Positions 57,892 to 64,000 of a DNA stretch of 64,000 nt are shown in pieces; positions within the stretch are counted from its first letter, which is position 1; the number at the start of each line of letters is the position of its first letter. The notes beneath the pieces were generated by a model, which ran no database searches, was not told the DNA's origin, and saw only the letters and a list, made by a program, of their open reading frames with translations. Location: positions 1 through 64,000 of the forward strand of contig CAIJOB010000022.1 of the NCBI GenBank assembly GCA_903822175.1, read 5' to 3'. The position numbers and the translations under genes are program-made. The stretch comes from an uncultured Alphaproteobacteria bacterium (GTDB taxonomy: Bacteria > Pseudomonadota > Alphaproteobacteria > Caulobacterales > Caulobacteraceae).

Positions 57892-59474
57892 CGGGCGTTG
57901 AGATAGATCGGGTTGCCGATCAGCCAGAGCTTGCCGTCCGGTCCGCGCACGTCGATGCGCAGCCAGTGGCGTTGGCCATCGCCTGACACCTCTAAGGTCT
58001 TGGTCTCGTCGTCGGTCTTGAACGTGGCGTCGGCGAGCTTCGGCTTTGGCCCGTCGCCCGCCAGTGACAGCGAAGCGCCGGCGACGTGGGTCGCATGCAC
58101 CGAGATCCGAATGGGCGCACCGGCGGGCGGCGCGAGCGCGTCGCCCATTTCCACGGTCTTGCCGCCGGATGTGGCTGTGACCTCCAACGTGCGGTCGCGG
58201 CTGGCGTTGACGTCGATGAACACATGGCCCGCGCGGATGGCGGCCAGGATCGCCGGCTGCGACAGCTCCGTGGCGTGGACGACGGTCGTGGGATAGCCGA
58301 CGCCGGCGGCGGCCACGCGGCTGATCTCGATATCGTGGCTGTCGGAACCACCGACGGCGGTGATGCGGAAGCCGGTGTTCAGCCGCGCCTCCCAGAACGG
58401 AATGCCGGAGATGATGCTCTCGCCGCCGCCGGGCAGGCGTAACGCCCCGCCGTTGACCACCTCGATCGCCTGGATGCGCGAGAAGTCGGTGTCCTTTACC
58501 GTCCAGCCGCAACCGGTGCAGGTCTCGCCCGACGGTTGGCCCGGGTGGTTGATGGAGATCAGCCCGCCGGCCTTTTCCACCTGGCTCTGGATGGCGGCCA
58601 GCGTCGGGGCGCGCGGCGAGCCGAGCTGGAAATCCATCGGCGCGGTCGGACCCCAGATGTTGGCGTGACCCCAGAAGGTGGTCAGCTCACGGCCCGGGAT
58701 CAGCAGCAGGTCGTCATAGTAGGGGGCGAGCTCGCGCAGGGCCTCGTTCTGGGCGGTGGCGTTGTGGTCGGTGACCGAGATGAAGTCGAGGCCCCGGGCG
58801 TGCGCCGCCTCCAGCGTCTTGAAGACCGGGCAGGGGACGCGGACCTTGCGCATCGACTGGCACGTCCCGTCGGAGTTGGCGGTGTGCATGTGCAGGTCGC
58901 CGCGGTACCAGCCGGGACCGGGCTTGATCGGGACGGCGCTGAAGCCGGCGAAGCTCGTCCCGTGCTCGAAGGTCACGCGGGCGGTGTAATGCGCCTCGAC
59001 GCCGGCCCGTAGGTTCGGCACGCCCAGCACCAGCTTCCAGGTCCCGGCGGGAATCGGGCCCGGCAGATAGGAGGGCGTGGCGTCGGCGTCGCTGATCGTG
59101 AAGCTCTGCTTGTTGCCGCCACTCCAGCCGCGGAAGCGCTCAGGATCGCGAACGCCCAGATCGATCACCGACTTCTGGTCCTTGCCGGTGTAGGCGAACT
59201 CGACGGTCAACCGCGTCGTGCCCGCCGGCACCTTGAAGGGGACCTCGCGGTAATGATCCTGGTCGGCGTGGGTCGTGACGCCGGTGAGCGTCAAGTCCTG
59301 CGCATGGGCGGATGTTGCAAACAGGGCGGCGATCAGTGCGGCCGCAGCGCCCCCTCCACCACTTCGTGGTCCGCCTCCCCCGCTGAAGCGGGGGAGGAAC
59401 TTGATCGATTCAGTTCCTCCCCCGTGAAACGGGGGAGGGGGACCCGAAGGGTGGAGGGGGCGCTGCCGCCGCAC
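57888..59474 (-). CDS. CehA/McbA-type PHP metallohydrolase with a repeat-encoded leader
   Basis: 528 residues from a GTG at 59474, the only ATG/GTG/TTG start open to the frame. Residues 1-45 (MRRQRPLHPSGPPPP onward) are coded by the repeat at 59344-59466; a signal-peptide core follows (AAALIAALFATSAHAQ). After a beta domain, the PHP part shows metal ligands YRGDLHMHTANSDG, DFISVTDHNA, GRELTTFWGHANIWG and ISINHPGQP. CehA-like enzymes hydrolyse carbamates, esters or phosphoesters; substrate unknown. The upstream thiolase stop is 5 bases before the GTG, so translation may be coupled. Confidence 0.85.
   Translation of the reverse strand: MRRQRPLHPSGPPPPFHGGGTESIKFLPRFSGGGGPRSGGGGAAAALIAALFATSAHAQDLTLTGVTTHADQDHYREVPFKVPAGTTRLTVEFAYTGKDQKSVIDLGVRDPERFRGWSGGNKQSFTISDADATPSYLPGPIPAGTWKLVLGVPNLRAGVEAHYTARVTFEHGTSFAGFSAVPIKPGPGWYRGDLHMHTANSDGTCQSMRKVRVPCPVFKTLEAAHARGLDFISVTDHNATAQNEALRELAPYYDDLLLIPGRELTTFWGHANIWGPTAPMDFQLGSPRAPTLAAIQSQVEKAGGLISINHPGQPSGETCTGCGWTVKDTDFSRIQAIEVVNGGALRLPGGGESIISGIPFWEARLNTGFRITAVGGSDSHDIEISRVAAAGVGYPTTVVHATELSQPAILAAIRAGHVFIDVNASRDRTLEVTATSGGKTVEMGDALAPPAGAPIRISVHATHVAGASLSLAGDGPKPKLADATFKTDDETKTLEVSGDGQRHWLRIDVRGPDGKLWLIGNPIYLNAR
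59344..59466. repeat. Composite inverted repeat, copy 6 (type B), inside the PHP gene leader
   Basis: Left unit 59344-59400 (gcagcgccccctccaccact, then cctcccccgctgaagcgggggagg and aac). Right unit 59413-59466 is its inverted match (gttcctcccccgtgaaacgg, then gggtggagggggcgctgc). The centre is 12 bases. On the minus strand it reads as an open frame giving RRQRPLHPSGPPPPFHGGG. The outer end gcagcgccccctccac matches copy 3 at 35124 onward. Confidence 0.9.
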
Positions 59475-59479
59475 CGCGG

Positions 59480-60622
59480 TCAGGGCGCCTCGTTTGAGAA
59501 CACGATGGTCCCCGAGGCGGCGAACATGCCGCCGACGCCGTGGGCGATGCTGATCTTGGCGTTCGGCACCTGGGCGGGCGCAATGCCGCGCATCTGCCGC
59601 ACGCTCTCCTGCAGGGCGTACATGCCGTACATGCCGGAGTGCATGTAGGAGAGGCCGCCGCCGTTGGTGTTCAGCGGCAGCTTGCCTCCGATCGCGGTAT
59701 TGCGGTCGCGCACGAAGCCCGCCGCCTCGCCCGGCTTACAGAAGCCCAGATCCTCCAGGCCGTAGAGCGGCAGGTGGGCGAAGGCGTCGTAGATCATCAG
59801 GTGGTCGACGTCGGCGTGGCTGATGCCGGCCTCGGTGAAGGCCTTCTTGCCCGAGACGCGGAAGGCGCGGCTGGAGGTGAAGTCCTCCATCTGGCTGACC
59901 ATCGGAGTCTCGACGCTCTCGCCGGTGCCGAGCACATAGACCGGCTTTTGCGGGAAATCCTTGGCCCGCTCGGCGCTGGTCAGGATCAGCGCCCCGCCGC
60001 CGTCGGTAACCAGGCAGCACATCAGCTTGGTGAAGGGCCAGGCGATCATGTCGGACTTCAAGACGTCCTCGACGGTGATCGGATCCTTGTAGCTGGCGCG
60101 CGGATTGAGGGCCGCCCACTCGCGCTGGATCACCGCCACCTGGGCCAGGTCCTCGACCGTGTAGCCGCGTGCCTTCAGATAGCGGAGCACCGGGATCGTA
60201 AACATGGTCGGCGGACCCATCGGGCCGTAGGGCATCTCGAACTGGCCCATCAGGCTGGAGGCGGAGCGGGCAAAGCCGCCGGCGCCGACCCGGGAGCGGC
60301 CGCTCTCGCCGTGGGTGATCAGGACGGTGTTGCAGAGCCCCTCGTTGATCGCCGCCGCCGCATGGCGCACGTGCAGCATGAAGGAGCAGCCGCCGACGCT
60401 GGTGCCGTCCGCATAGGTCGGCACGATCCCCATGTAGTGGGCGAGCTCGACCGGGGAGATGCCGGCGCAGGCGACGCCGTCGATATCCGAGGGCTTGAGG
60501 CCGCAGTCGGCCATGGCGTTCAGCGCCGCGTCGGCGTGCAGGCCGATCACCGAGACGTCCGGAATCTTGCCCATCTGGGTGGTTTCAGCGGCCCCGACGA
60601 CCGCGATGGATTTCGGTTTCAT
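59480..60622 (-). CDS. Thiolase-like (SCP2-type) protein
   Basis: 380 residues from the ATG at 60622. The N-terminal block IAVVGAAETTQMGKIPD and GVACAGISP, GGCSFMLHVRHAAAAINEG, and the C-terminal NTNGGGLSYMHSGMYGMYAL with AHGVGGMFAASG are the SCP2-thiolase/acetyl-CoA acetyltransferase pattern. The usual N-terminal catalytic Cys appears replaced (GGCSFM holds a Cys in about the right place), while His parts (NGGGLS, HGVGG) are kept. It is coded with a DUF35 OB-fold protein, and such pairs are known to form complexes working on acyl-CoA, for example in sterol side-chain retro-aldol cleavage. Confidence 0.87.
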   Translation of the reverse strand: MKPKSIAVVGAAETTQMGKIPDVSVIGLHADAALNAMADCGLKPSDIDGVACAGISPVELAHYMGIVPTYADGTSVGGCSFMLHVRHAAAAINEGLCNTVLITHGESGRSRVGAGGFARSASSLMGQFEMPYGPMGPPTMFTIPVLRYLKARGYTVEDLAQVAVIQREWAALNPRASYKDPITVEDVLKSDMIAWPFTKLMCCLVTDGGGALILTSAERAKDFPQKPVYVLGTGESVETPMVSQMEDFTSSRAFRVSGKKAFTEAGISHADVDHLMIYDAFAHLPLYGLEDLGFCKPGEAAGFVRDRNTAIGGKLPLNTNGGGLSYMHSGMYGMYALQESVRQMRGIAPAQVPNAKISIAHGVGGMFAASGTIVFSNEAP

Positions 60623-60626
60623 GGGC

Positions 60627-61037
60627 CTACGCTCCCGCCGGCTGGAAGAAGGGTAGGGAAATGTCATCGCTCTGCTTGGAGAAGGTGACCTTCACCGGCA
60701 TGTCGAGCTGGAGCGCTTCGGGCGTCTGCGGGCAATCCACGATGTTGGTCATCATCTGCGGGCCCTCGGCGAGCTTCACCACCGCGATGGCGTAGGGTTC
60801 GGTCCCCATGTCGGGGCGCGGGCGCATGTTGATGACGTAGGACCAGAGCACGCCCTGGCCGCTGGCCTTGTAGCTCTCGACCTTGCGGCTGCCGCACTTG
60901 GGGCAGAAGGGCCGGGGCGGGAAATAGCTTCCGCCGTCGCAGTCGGTGCAGCGCTGCAGGCGCAGTTCGCCCGCCTTGCAACCCTCCCAGAAATGCCGGG
61001 TCTCCGGCGTGGGCTCAGGCAACATCCGTGGTGGCAT
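60627..61037 (-). CDS. DUF35 Zn-ribbon/OB-fold protein
   Basis: 136 residues from the ATG at 61037. The zinc ribbon is seen as LQRCTDCDGGSYFPPRPFCPKCGSRK, with CTDC and CPKCG pairs, followed by an OB-fold with LWSYVINMRP and YAIAVVKLAEGP. The family binds acyl-CoA and partners with thiolase-like proteins or hydratases. Its stop is 4 bases ahead of the thiolase ATG. Together they are a typical DUF35-SCP2 thiolase unit. Confidence 0.9.
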   Translation of the reverse strand: MPPRMLPEPTPETRHFWEGCKAGELRLQRCTDCDGGSYFPPRPFCPKCGSRKVESYKASGQGVLWSYVINMRPRPDMGTEPYAIAVVKLAEGPQMMTNIVDCPQTPEALQLDMPVKVTFSKQSDDISLPFFQPAGA

Positions 61038-61124
61038 GTGAAATCCGTCCGGTTGGAAATGGCTGTTGGTCGAAGGCCGCGTCAAATCACGGCGCCAGCA
61101 CCAAAGCCGACCGCAACGGGCTTG

Positions 61125-61829
61125 TCACGCCAAGGCTTCGGCCTCGGCCGGAACCCCGAAGATTTCGCGGAAGGCGTCGAGGCCGCGCGGGCTGAAGGCG
61201 ACGATGCGCGTGCCGGGCTCGCGCTGCGCCCAGCCCAGCGCGAAGAACCGGGTGAGCAAGGCCGCGCCCAGCGCGCCGGCCAGGTGTGAGCGGCGTACGC
61301 TCCAGTCGAGACAGCCCTTGCACAGCGGCCGGCGGAGCGCCGTCAGCGCGGCCAGGTCGAGGCCAAGCGCGGTCATGAAGACCTCGCCGTCTTTGGTCAG
61401 CACCAGGGTCTCGCCGGAGCCGACGATCATGCCGCGATGGGTCAGACTATCCAGCATGGCCACGCCCAGATCGCCGGCCAGGTGGTCGTAGCAGACCCGC
61501 GCGCGGCGTAGCGCAGGTTCCTTGGGACCCGTGCGAACTCGGGTATGGCCAGTGCGCGCGGCCAGCCCGGAGAGCGCCTCGAGTACGCCCGCGACGTCAG
61601 GACCGGAGAGGCCGTAGTAGACGTGGCGGCCCTGTTTTCGGCCCTCCACTAGGCCGGCGGCGGAGAGCTTGGCCAGGTGCGAGCTGGCGGTCTGGGCGGT
61701 GACGCCGGCCTCGCGGGCCAGCTCGCCGGCGGTCAGCGCCTGCCCGGCCGACATGGCGCTCAGCATATTGGCGCGGGCCGGGTCGCCCAGCAGGGCGGCG
61801 ATGACGGCGATGTCGGGGCCGACCTTCAT
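61125..61829 (-). CDS. ArsR family winged-helix regulator
   Basis: 234 residues, longer than usual (about 100). The N-terminal winged helix (about 1-85) has LLGDPARANMLSAM, ELAREAGVTAQTASSHLAKL and GRKQGRHVYYGL, typical of ArsR. The extra C-terminal 140 residues have GVAMLDSLTHRGMI, KGCLDWSVRRSHLAGALGAALL and RFFALGWAQR, a pattern seen in a subgroup of long ArsR proteins of unknown ligand. It lies upstream of the DUF35-thiolase genes on the same strand, 87 bases away, and next to the divergent NIPSNAP gene. Confidence 0.88.
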   Translation of the reverse strand: MKVGPDIAVIAALLGDPARANMLSAMSAGQALTAGELAREAGVTAQTASSHLAKLSAAGLVEGRKQGRHVYYGLSGPDVAGVLEALSGLAARTGHTRVRTGPKEPALRRARVCYDHLAGDLGVAMLDSLTHRGMIVGSGETLVLTKDGEVFMTALGLDLAALTALRRPLCKGCLDWSVRRSHLAGALGAALLTRFFALGWAQREPGTRIVAFSPRGLDAFREIFGVPAEAEALA

Positions 61830-61946
61830 GTTTCGATCCTATGCCCAAGGGAGGCCCGGCGCCCAGAGCCAAAGCTTCGACCACGGTCGAAACCTTCGTG
61901 CGCCCGTTGGGTCTAGGAGAGAGGCCCTAACCTTGAGGAGCCCGCC

Positions 61947-62264
61947 ATGAGCCAGAACGTCGTCTGCTGCATCCGCTATGTGATCGACCCCTACAAGCAG
62001 GCCGATTTCGAGGAATACGCCAGGACGTGGCTGACGATCATCCCGCTGATGGGCGGCGAGTTGCTCGGCTATTTCATGCCGCACGAGGGGACCAACAATG
62101 TCGCGCTGGCGATGATCGGGTTCGAGTGCCTGGCCTCCTATGAGACTTATCGCGGCCGGTTGCGGCAGGACGCCGCCGCCATGGCCAACTTCAGGTTCGC
62201 CCAGGAGAAGACGTTCATCCTGGAGGAGACGCGGACCTTCCTGCGAGCGGTGAAAAAGACATGA
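61947..62264 (+). CDS. NIPSNAP family protein
   Basis: 105 residues, a ferredoxin-like dimeric alpha-beta barrel. Marks: IRYVIDPYKQADFEEYARTW with YxxDPxK, LLGYFMPHEGTNNVALAMIGFE, and YETYRGRL. NIPSNAP-like proteins occur by redox and detoxification genes; the exact role is unknown. GAGGAG lies before the ATG. It diverges from arsR (117 bases), so ArsR may control it. Overlaps the next gene by ATGA. Confidence 0.88.
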   Translation: MSQNVVCCIRYVIDPYKQADFEEYARTWLTIIPLMGGELLGYFMPHEGTNNVALAMIGFECLASYETYRGRLRQDAAAMANFRFAQEKTFILEETRTFLRAVKKT

Positions 62265-62605
62265 TCGCGGTGATCTTCGAGGTCGAGCCACGCGAGGGGC
62301 GCCGGCAGGCCTATCTGGATATCGCAGCTTCGCTGAAGCCTCGGCTGGAGGCGATCGACGGCTTCATCTCGGTGGAGCGGTTCGAGAGCCTGTCGAAGGC
62401 GGGCAGGATGCTGTCGATGTCCTTCTGGCGCGACGAGGCGGCGGTGGCGCAATGGCGCGGCCTGGAGGCGCATCGCGGCGCGCAGGCCGCCGGACGGGGT
62501 GAGGTCTTCGCCGACTATCGGCTGCGGGTGGCGAGCGTGTTGCGCGACTACGGCATGACCGATAGGGCGCAGGCGCCGGCGGACTCGCGGGCCGTCAACG
62601 GCTAG
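62261..62605 (+). CDS. Antibiotic biosynthesis monooxygenase (ABM) domain protein
   Basis: 114 residues. Marks of ABM: IAVIFEVEPREGRRQAYLDIA, core FEVEPREGR, then GFISVERFES, GRMLSMSFWRDEAAVAQWR and HRGAQAAGRGEVFADY. This fold forms cofactor-less monooxygenases or heme-degrading enzymes of the same dimeric barrel as NIPSNAP; the substrate is unknown. ATG overlaps the NIPSNAP stop, so both subunits are made together. Its TAG shares CTAG with the convergent MFS gene. Confidence 0.88.
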   Translation: MIAVIFEVEPREGRRQAYLDIAASLKPRLEAIDGFISVERFESLSKAGRMLSMSFWRDEAAVAQWRGLEAHRGAQAAGRGEVFADYRLRVASVLRDYGMTDRAQAPADSRAVNG

Positions 62606-64000
62606 TCGGCGTGGACTTCGTGGGTCGGCGCTGGTGTCGGGGCCGGGCCGCCCGGAGCGCCTGACGGCTGCTTTGGCGGCGGCTTCAGGATCAGGAGCGC
62701 CGGAGCCATCAGCAACGCAAGCGCGCCCATGGCGCCGAAGACGGCGTCGTAGCTGATCATGGTCCCTTGCCGCGTCACCTCGCCGTTGAGAATGCTCAGG
62801 CCCGGCCCGGAGAGGCTGAACGCCTGCGGCAGGCTCCAGCGCAGGACCGGATCGGTCACCGTCACGTGCTCGGCGAGCCGGGCGTGGGCGAGCGAGGCGT
62901 CGCGGATCAGGATCGCCTGCACCACCGAAATCCCCGCGCTGGAGCCGATGCTGCGGGCCATGGTGGAGACGATGGTGCCCTCTACGCGGTGCGCAGGTGA
63001 GAGCGTCGCATAGGCCAGGGTGTTGAGCGGGGCGAACAGCAGGCCCGTGCCGATGCCCTGGATGAAGCCCGCCACCTCGATGGGCCGCGCCGTCATCGAA
63101 AGGTCGAACTGGCCCATCTGCCACATGGCGTAGGCCGACAGCAGGATGCCGACCAACAGCACCCTGCGCGGCCCAAACCGCCCCACCAGCATCGGCACCG
63201 CCAGGAAGGCCATGAGCGAGCCGAGACCGCGGGTCATCGAGGCGACGCCGGCCTGCAGGGCCGAATAGCCCAGCAGGTTCTGCATCATCGAGGGTAGGAG
63301 CGCGCTGGACGAGAACAACAGCACCATGGTGGTCATCGAGAAGAGGGTGGTGGCGAGGAAGTTCGAGTCCTTCGCGAGGTCCCGGTGGAAGAACGGGTGC
63401 TCGGCGGTCAGGGTCTGGACCATAAAGACGAAGAAGCCCGCCGCGCCGATGGCGCCCTCGATCCAGATCTCCTTGGAATCGAGCCAGTCCAGGGTGGGCC
63501 CGCGATCGAGCATCAGCTGGAAGCCGCCGATGAACAGCACCAGCGCCCCGAACCCCAGGAAGTCGAACGGCCGCTCACGGCCGCCGTCGTCGCGGTCCAT
63601 GAAGGTCCAGATGCCGAGGAACGCCACGATGCCGATCGGCACGTTGATGTAGAACACCCAGCGCCAGGAGAAGTCCTCGGTCAGCCAGCCGCCCAGGGTG
63701 GGTCCCACAATTGGACCCAGGATCACCGCAGCGCTCCAGATGCTCATCACCCGCGGGATCATCTTCTGCGGATAGATGTCCAGCATGGTGGCCTGGGAGA
63801 GCGGCATCAGCGACGCGCCGGCGATCCCCTGCAACAGACGGAAGATGACGATCTCCGGCACGGAGGTGGCGAGGCCGCAGAGGATCGAGGCGGCGGTGAA
63901 GCCGGCGATCGACCACAGGAACATGGTCTTGCGGCCGATCTTCTGGGAGAGCCAGCCGGACAGCGGGGTCATGATGGCGGTTGCGATGATGTAGCTGGTG
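62602..64000 (-). CDS. MFS drug exporter, DHA2 (EmrB/QacA) type, partial at the window end
   Basis: 466 residues are visible; the start lies beyond 64000. Motif A is GWLSQKIGRKTMFLW. Motif C of the 14-helix family is IVGPTLGGWLTEDFSWRW, with FYINVPIGI after it. About twelve helices are seen, and a Pro-rich tail (KPPPKQPSGAPGG, HEVHAD) ends the protein. EmrB pumps send out hydrophobic toxins using the proton gradient, mostly with an EmrA-type adaptor that may be coded just outside the window. Its TAG and the ABM TAG share CTAG at 62602-62605. Confidence 0.93.
   Translation of the reverse strand, partial: TSYIIATAIMTPLSGWLSQKIGRKTMFLWSIAGFTAASILCGLATSVPEIVIFRLLQGIAGASLMPLSQATMLDIYPQKMIPRVMSIWSAAVILGPIVGPTLGGWLTEDFSWRWVFYINVPIGIVAFLGIWTFMDRDDGGRERPFDFLGFGALVLFIGGFQLMLDRGPTLDWLDSKEIWIEGAIGAAGFFVFMVQTLTAEHPFFHRDLAKDSNFLATTLFSMTTMVLLFSSSALLPSMMQNLLGYSALQAGVASMTRGLGSLMAFLAVPMLVGRFGPRRVLLVGILLSAYAMWQMGQFDLSMTARPIEVAGFIQGIGTGLLFAPLNTLAYATLSPAHRVEGTIVSTMARSIGSSAGISVVQAILIRDASLAHARLAEHVTVTDPVLRWSLPQAFSLSGPGLSILNGEVTRQGTMISYDAVFGAMGALALLMAPALLILKPPPKQPSGAPGGPAPTPAPTHEVHAD

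Noticed and set aside
1-64000. CRISPR arrays, tRNA/rRNA genes, prophage or transposase genes
   Set aside because: None was found by reading: no regularly spaced direct repeats, no cloverleaf-like tRNA ends, no integrase or transposase motifs.

Overview
The window is 64 kb of high-GC chromosome from an alphaproteobacterium, most likely a member of the Caulobacterales (Caulobacter or Phenylobacterium type). The reasons are the UrcA-family secreted protein, the HWE and HisKA_2 kinases, the xanthine-oxidase-type IorAB pair, GANTC sites paired inside intergenic hairpins, and many short C- and G-rich hairpin repeats between genes. No rRNA, tRNA, CRISPR array, transposase or prophage gene was seen. 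The genes look like ordinary chromosomal ones, packed tightly, often with ATGA, GTGA or TGATG overlaps.

Layout. 1-8.5 kb: the end of an RTX-type secreted protein, UrcA, a cyclophilin with an unknown partner, an M28 peptidase, CspA, and small secreted or membrane proteins. 8.6-12.4 kb: an operon of yebC, a CHASE3 histidine kinase, a CheY-like receiver and a receiver-HisKA_2 kinase. 12.4-17.7 kb: a P450, then phosphatase, SDR, alpha/beta hydrolase, DUF3995 and quinone-oxidoreductase genes. 17.9-25.2 kb: sulfotransferase, two tandem patatins, a DegT aminotransferase, a TorF-type outer-membrane protein with a divergent LysR regulator, and an acyl-CoA synthetase. 25.3-31.1 kb: a K+ channel with RCK domains and a divergent lipid-modification cluster (CFA-synthase-like methyltransferase, DUF1295, DUF2177, FAD amine oxidase, DUF1365). 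31.1-36.7 kb: small paralogues, a TetR-DUF1761-SRPBCC operon, a methyltransferase, and LemA with two TPM proteins. 36.8-38.2 kb: a PAS-PAS-HWE kinase split by one in-frame TAG. 38.2-47.1 kb: two bulged hairpins, iorA-iorB, a one-chain biotin carboxylase/BCCP/carboxyltransferase, and a convergent MoxR-CoxE pair. 47.3-51.9 kb: an EAL phosphodiesterase, a secreted cupredoxin-like protein, a DUF3034 outer-membrane protein and a truncated globin with a signal-like N terminus. 52.0-55.2 kb: a lysine catabolic pair (lysine 6-dehydrogenase-like and piperideine-6-carboxylate dehydrogenase-like) with a divergent Lrp regulator. 55.3-64 kb: a hybrid histidine kinase, a PHP metallohydrolase, thiolase plus DUF35, ArsR, NIPSNAP, ABM and an MFS pump that runs off the end.

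Two observations stand out. First, a family of composite inverted repeats sits between genes. In two places (TPM gene at 35115, PHP gene at 59474) the repeat is read through as coding sequence, appears to supply the only usable start codon, and gives both unrelated exported proteins the same first residues (RRQRPLH) ahead of the signal peptide. Second, the 47-52 kb cluster puts an exported-looking truncated globin, a cupredoxin-like protein, an outer-membrane barrel and a sensor phosphodiesterase side by side, which suggests an uncharacterised periplasmic redox or gas-linked c-di-GMP system. All function calls come from reading protein motifs; no database search was possible.
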